This document shows, in pieces, positions 15,777 to 18,550 of a stretch of 18,550 bases of DNA. The stretch covers positions 1 to 18,550 of the forward strand of contig JAEWTL010000072.1 of the NCBI GenBank assembly GCA_023459495.1. Reading direction: 5' to 3'. How positions within the stretch are numbered: the first letter of the stretch is position 1; each line of letters opens with the position of its first letter. The notes below the pieces were generated by a model. It did no database searches, was not told where the DNA came from, and saw only the letters and a program-made list of their open reading frames with translations. The stretch comes from Bacillota bacterium (GTDB lineage Bacteria; Bacillota; Clostridia; Christensenellales; SZUA-584). The position numbers were made by a program, and so were the translations under genes.

Positions 15777-16574
15777 ATGATAATTGATTCACACACTCAT
15801 ATTGGTGACTTTGTGAAAATCCGTATGCCAGAAGATGTTTTTCTGGCATCTCTGGACAAGTATAATATTGATTTTGCATTATGTTCTTGTGGATCTGCCG
15901 TAGAAGTTGACCATGACCAGAACCCGATTCCGGATGAAGATCAAGTTACACAGCATGATAATAATGAACGTATGCTCAGACTTGTTCGTCAACATTCAAA
16001 GCGAATTGGCGCGTTTATGTGGATTAAGCCTCGTCTGGAAAGTTGTGATCAAGATTTTGAAGATATGATTGCCAGCAATCGAGATATCATTTATGGCATC
16101 AAAGTTCACCCATATCATTCAAAAATGGCTTTCAATTCAGATAAAGTTCAGGAATATATACGCCTTGCTCAAAAATATGATCTCCCGGTAGTTAGCCATA
16201 CTTCTAATGATTATGAATCCAGCCCACAGTTGGTTTATGAGATGGCACTTAAATATCCAAATGTGAATTTTGTTATGTGTCATATGGGGCTCGCGACAGA
16301 TAATCAGGAAGCGATCGAATTGATTGCAAAACTTCCTAATCTCTATGGCGATACTGCGTGGGTTAGGGCGGATATGGTTTACCAGGCGATAAAAATCTGT
16401 GGTAGTGATAAGATTTTATTTGGTACCGATAATCCTATTAATGGACTAGATACTTATAATGATGATGATTTTTATAATAAGTATTTTACTGAATTAAAAA
16501 GTAAATTAACGCAAAGTGAGTTTGAACAACTTATGTTTACCAATGCGAAAAAACTTTTTAAGATAAAAATATAG
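15777..16574 (+). CDS. Amidohydrolase-family (amidohydro_2) metal-dependent TIM-barrel hydrolase
   Basis: The 265-residue protein has the metal-binding pattern of this superfamily: H6 and H8 (DSHTHIG), K109 and H111 in YGIKVHPYH, H141 (VVSHTS), H169 (MCHMG) and D218 (FGTDNP). An active metalloenzyme is therefore likely. The family includes decarboxylases, lactonases and amidases, and the sequence does not say which. It is cytoplasmic with no signal peptide. I chose the ATG at 15777 because AGGA (15765-15768) is 8 nt upstream and the family begins right at the IDSHTH strand; an ATG at 15768 has no ribosome site. It directly follows the GH13 gene, so it may process a product or decoration of the imported glycan, such as a lactone or an acyl/amide group (inference). 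Confidence 0.85.
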   Translation: MIIDSHTHIGDFVKIRMPEDVFLASLDKYNIDFALCSCGSAVEVDHDQNPIPDEDQVTQHDNNERMLRLVRQHSKRIGAFMWIKPRLESCDQDFEDMIASNRDIIYGIKVHPYHSKMAFNSDKVQEYIRLAQKYDLPVVSHTSNDYESSPQLVYEMALKYPNVNFVMCHMGLATDNQEAIELIAKLPNLYGDTAWVRADMVYQAIKICGSDKILFGTDNPINGLDTYNDDDFYNKYFTELKSKLTQSEFEQLMFTNAKKLFKIKI

Positions 16575-16586
16575 TTATTAGTCATT

Positions 16587-16629
16587 TCTAAGTGCTCCCC
16601 ATATAGAATGCGGTAGGGGAGTGCTTAGA
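16587..16629 (+). other. Intergenic hairpin between amidohydrolase and esterase genes
   Basis: TCTAAGTGCTCCCC and GGGGAGTGCTTAGA pair over 14 positions (two G-U pairs in RNA) around a 15-nt loop. The following sequence is AT-rich but lacks a T-run. It may be a partial terminator or an RNA-stability element splitting the operon into transporter/GH13/amidohydrolase and esterase/NIF3 parts. Confidence 0.6.
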
Positions 16630-16666
16630 TGTTATATTTCATTTTGCATTGAGGTTAATTTAAATC

Positions 16667-17506
16667 ATGAACGATATTGAGAACTATGGTAATCGCTATC
16701 ATGTGTTGCAATCCTTTCCTATGCCACAATTGGCAAGTAGTCGCGAAATAAGAATATTACTACCTGCGTCCTATTATGAATCTGATGTTAGTTACCCCGT
16801 ATTGTATATGCACGATGGGCAAAATTTATTTGATAAATCTATATCATTTGGTCCACATGTATGGGATATACCTGAGGCGGTAGATGCTTTTTTCCCAAAT
16901 TCACAATACGACGGTGTTATCATTGTAGGGATTGATAATGCATCGTCTCATGGTAAATTCAGCCGTATGGATGAGTATTCTCCATGGCCGCGAAACACAT
17001 CTTTTTCCTTACCTGGCTGGGACCCTGATGTGGATTATAGTGGAGGAAAAGGTGCGCTGTATGTTGATTTTATTGTGGACACGCTCAAGAACTATATTGA
17101 CAGTAATTTTCGAACTCTCCCAGATCGTAATAATACAGCGATAGCAGGTAGTTCTATGGGGGCGTACATCAGTTTGTTTGCCGCAATCCTTCGTCAGGAC
17201 GTTTTTTCAAAAGTTGGCGTTTTTTCGCCGGCACTATGGTTTAATGACAGCGCAATGCTGAATTTTATTCAGGACAATAATATAGTTGAAAATCTTACCC
17301 TGTATCTTGATGTCGGTACGCAGGAAACTAGTGGTATGCGCGAAGACTTTCCTGAAATTTATATTTCCGGTGCTGAAAAATTATGCGTGAGTCTTCGTAA
17401 ACAACGCAATGTAACTATGGATTATCACCTATGGGGAGGTAATACTCACTCTGAGTCTGCATGGGCAAAACGCTTCCCAGAGATGTTGAAATTATTTTAT
17501 TGCTGA
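16667..17506 (+). CDS. Putative serine esterase, alpha/beta hydrolase (Fes/esterase D-like, PF00756 type)
   Basis: The 279-residue alpha/beta hydrolase has early features PVLYMHDGQNLFD (44-56), the oxyanion region of this family. The nucleophile elbow is GSSMG with S163, the likely acid is D215 in LDVGTQE, and the histidine is H261 in GGNTHSESAW. The set matches the putative-esterase family that includes enterochelin esterase Fes and many carbohydrate (acetyl, feruloyl) esterases. There is no signal peptide, so it works in the cytoplasm. In this setting it may remove acyl groups from the imported sugar (inference). The GAGGT ribosome site is 11 nt from the ATG, a little far. The gene comes 92 nt after the amidohydrolase, beyond a hairpin, and may be expressed less than the upstream genes. 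Confidence 0.87.
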   Translation: MNDIENYGNRYHVLQSFPMPQLASSREIRILLPASYYESDVSYPVLYMHDGQNLFDKSISFGPHVWDIPEAVDAFFPNSQYDGVIIVGIDNASSHGKFSRMDEYSPWPRNTSFSLPGWDPDVDYSGGKGALYVDFIVDTLKNYIDSNFRTLPDRNNTAIAGSSMGAYISLFAAILRQDVFSKVGVFSPALWFNDSAMLNFIQDNNIVENLTLYLDVGTQETSGMREDFPEIYISGAEKLCVSLRKQRNVTMDYHLWGGNTHSESAWAKRFPEMLKLFYC

Positions 17507-17528
17507 TGAAACATGTGAAGGATGTTGA

Positions 17529-18371
17529 ATGCATCATATTAAAACAGCCGCAGATCTTAATTGTTTTTTAAATTCAATGGTTGCCGTTTCGCAGCCAACT
17601 GTTGATAAAATCATTTTTGGTGCTGAAGCGACACGTATTAATAAAATTGGTACCTGCTGGATTGCCTCAATGGATGTTTTAAGAAAAGCTGTTTTTGAAG
17701 GTGTCAATATCATTATTACTCATGAACCTACATTTTATTCTTATGCTGATCTGGAGGGAGAAGATCTTGAGTTTTCATGGGCCAGAAAAGTAATGGGTTA
17801 TACTCACGGTGAACTCAGTTATTTAAAAATAATTGAGCAAAAAAAGGAGTTTATGCATAAAAATAATTTAGTAATCATTCGTTGCCATGATGTCATGGAT
17901 CGAGAACCTACGTTCGGAATGTCCAAGGCTTTGGCTCATCAGTTAGAATTGGATGTTACAAATATTGTTGCTTCTGATGATATGTACCATGTTTATGCTA
18001 TAGAACCTGACAGTGCCATTAATATTACCAAACGTTTTGCCAAAAATTTGAAAATTTATAATCTTCCTGGTATTCAATTTTATGGAGATAAAGCCAGAGT
18101 AGTCAGAACTGTTGGGATAGGGGCTGGCTGTTTTTGTGATCCAATACAGTATATGGAATATCAGGCTGATTATTATATTACGATTAACGATTCAATCAAA
18201 ACATGGGTGCAGACACAATACTCAAAAGATAGTGGATTACCGATGGCAGTTATTGGACATAGTGTTGCAGAGGAAGCGGGTATGCGACGTCTTGCAAGCT
18301 ATTTAGATCTCCATTCAGGCTATCCCTGCATTCATTTTACAGGGGGCTGTGATTATGATTGGATTGAATGA
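17529..18371 (+). CDS. NIF3/DUF34-like dinuclear metal protein
   Basis: The 280-residue protein resembles the NIF3 (YbgI) family. The N-terminal half has VDKIIFGAEAT, then LRKAVFEGVNIIITHEPTFY, the equivalent of the family's gaDlii-HHP motif. The middle has RCHDVMDREPTFGMSKAL. The C-terminal half ends with GHSVAEEAGMRRLASYLDL. Likely metal ligands are H65, H120 or D124, H244 and E248. The usual His-His is His-Glu here (H65-E66), an unusual substitution beside the metal site. No reaction is firmly established for the family, and several members have weak hydrolase activity. It is cytoplasmic. The GAAGGA ribosome site is 6 nt upstream and the gene lies 22 nt after the esterase, so the two are co-translated and probably work together. 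It is the last gene of the operon. Confidence 0.8.
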   Translation: MHHIKTAADLNCFLNSMVAVSQPTVDKIIFGAEATRINKIGTCWIASMDVLRKAVFEGVNIIITHEPTFYSYADLEGEDLEFSWARKVMGYTHGELSYLKIIEQKKEFMHKNNLVIIRCHDVMDREPTFGMSKALAHQLELDVTNIVASDDMYHVYAIEPDSAINITKRFAKNLKIYNLPGIQFYGDKARVVRTVGIGAGCFCDPIQYMEYQADYYITINDSIKTWVQTQYSKDSGLPMAVIGHSVAEEAGMRRLASYLDLHSGYPCIHFTGGCDYDWIE

Positions 18372-18399
18372 GTAGTCCTAATTTATGTGTTGCTAAATA

Positions 18400-18421
18400 C
18401 CCCGGCCATCAGCGGCCGGGG
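18400..18421 (-). terminator. GC-rich hairpin terminator of pykA, probably shared with the plus operon
   Basis: CCCCGGCC and GGCCGGGG form a perfect 8-bp stem with a 6-nt loop, 9 nt beyond the pykA stop on the minus strand. The bases that follow on that strand (TATTTAGC) are only mildly T-rich. The NIF3-like gene ends 28 nt away on the plus strand, so the hairpin may also stop that operon. Confidence 0.65.
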
Positions 18422-18430
18422 CAGGTGAGA

Positions 18431-18550
18431 TTACTCTACCGTTAAAATACGCGTGGTATTAGTAGAACCCACGGTACTCATCACGTCGCCCTGGGTGACA
18501 ATCACCAGGTCACCAGACATCAAGTAACCTTTATCGCGCAGCAGATTAAC
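18431..18550 (-). CDS. pykA: PykA, pyruvate kinase II, 3' end only
   Basis: The last 39 codons and the TAA stop are present; the 5' part is beyond the window. The readable end includes [20 protein letters not shown] and terminates RILTVE, which I recognise as enterobacterial pyruvate kinase II (phosphoenolpyruvate plus ADP to pyruvate plus ATP, last step of glycolysis). VTQGD and the closing [11 protein letters not shown] are the conserved C-domain features of type II pyruvate kinase. The gene ends on its own stop and hairpin, so the island has not cut into it. Confidence 0.93.

Noticed and set aside
124..18430. Mobile-element boundaries (integrase, tRNA, direct repeats) around the island
   Set aside because: None found by eye; the two flanks share no obvious repeat.

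Overview
The window comes from an enteric gammaproteobacterium close to Escherichia. Its left edge is the 3' end of lpxM (lipid A myristoyltransferase). Its right edge is the 3' end of pykA (pyruvate kinase II), read on the opposite strand. In Escherichia these two genes are convergent neighbours. Here about 18.3 kb of visibly more AT-rich DNA lies between them. No integrase, transposase, tRNA gene or CRISPR array is visible. The insert is a carbohydrate-utilisation island placed between two intact housekeeping genes.

Layout, left to right. (1) Minus-strand operon, about 6089 to 212: a TrmB-family regulator, a GH127-type zinc-thiolate glycosidase (beta-L-arabinofuranosidase family) and a GH38 alpha-mannosidase, ending at a strong 12-bp hairpin terminator. 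(2) A gene-free stretch, 6090-6495. (3) Minus-strand operon, 10303 to 6496: a CymA-like outer-membrane porin, a paralogue of the lipid A enzyme LpxD, a small lipoprotein with a carbohydrate-binding-like domain, and a MalK-type ATPase. (4) A divergent control region, 10304-10575, with two near-identical 24-bp dyads (candidate operators) around a CRP-like site. (5) Plus-strand operon, 10576 to 18371: a periplasmic binding protein, two MalF/MalG-type permeases, a GH13 cyclomaltodextrinase/neopullulanase, a TIM-barrel amidohydrolase, a Fes-type serine esterase and a NIF3-like metalloprotein.

How it may work (inference). The porin admits a large oligosaccharide, the surface lipoprotein may help capture it, and the binding protein with the MalF/MalG/MalK-type ABC importer carries it intact into the cytoplasm. 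None of the three glycosidases has a signal peptide, so breakdown is intracellular. The core resembles the cyclodextrin (cym) system of Klebsiella oxytoca, but no cyclodextrin glucanotransferase is present. The additional alpha-mannosidase, GH127 enzyme, esterase, amidohydrolase, NIF3-like protein and LpxD paralogue point to a decorated or mixed glycan (for example acylated, or carrying mannose or arabinofuranose) rather than plain cyclodextrin. Control is probably by the TrmB-type regulator, whose relatives control maltose/trehalose transport in archaea, together with cAMP-CRP. The most novel aspects are the enzyme combination, the LpxD paralogue in a sugar operon, the orphan carbohydrate-binding lipoprotein and the paired dyads.
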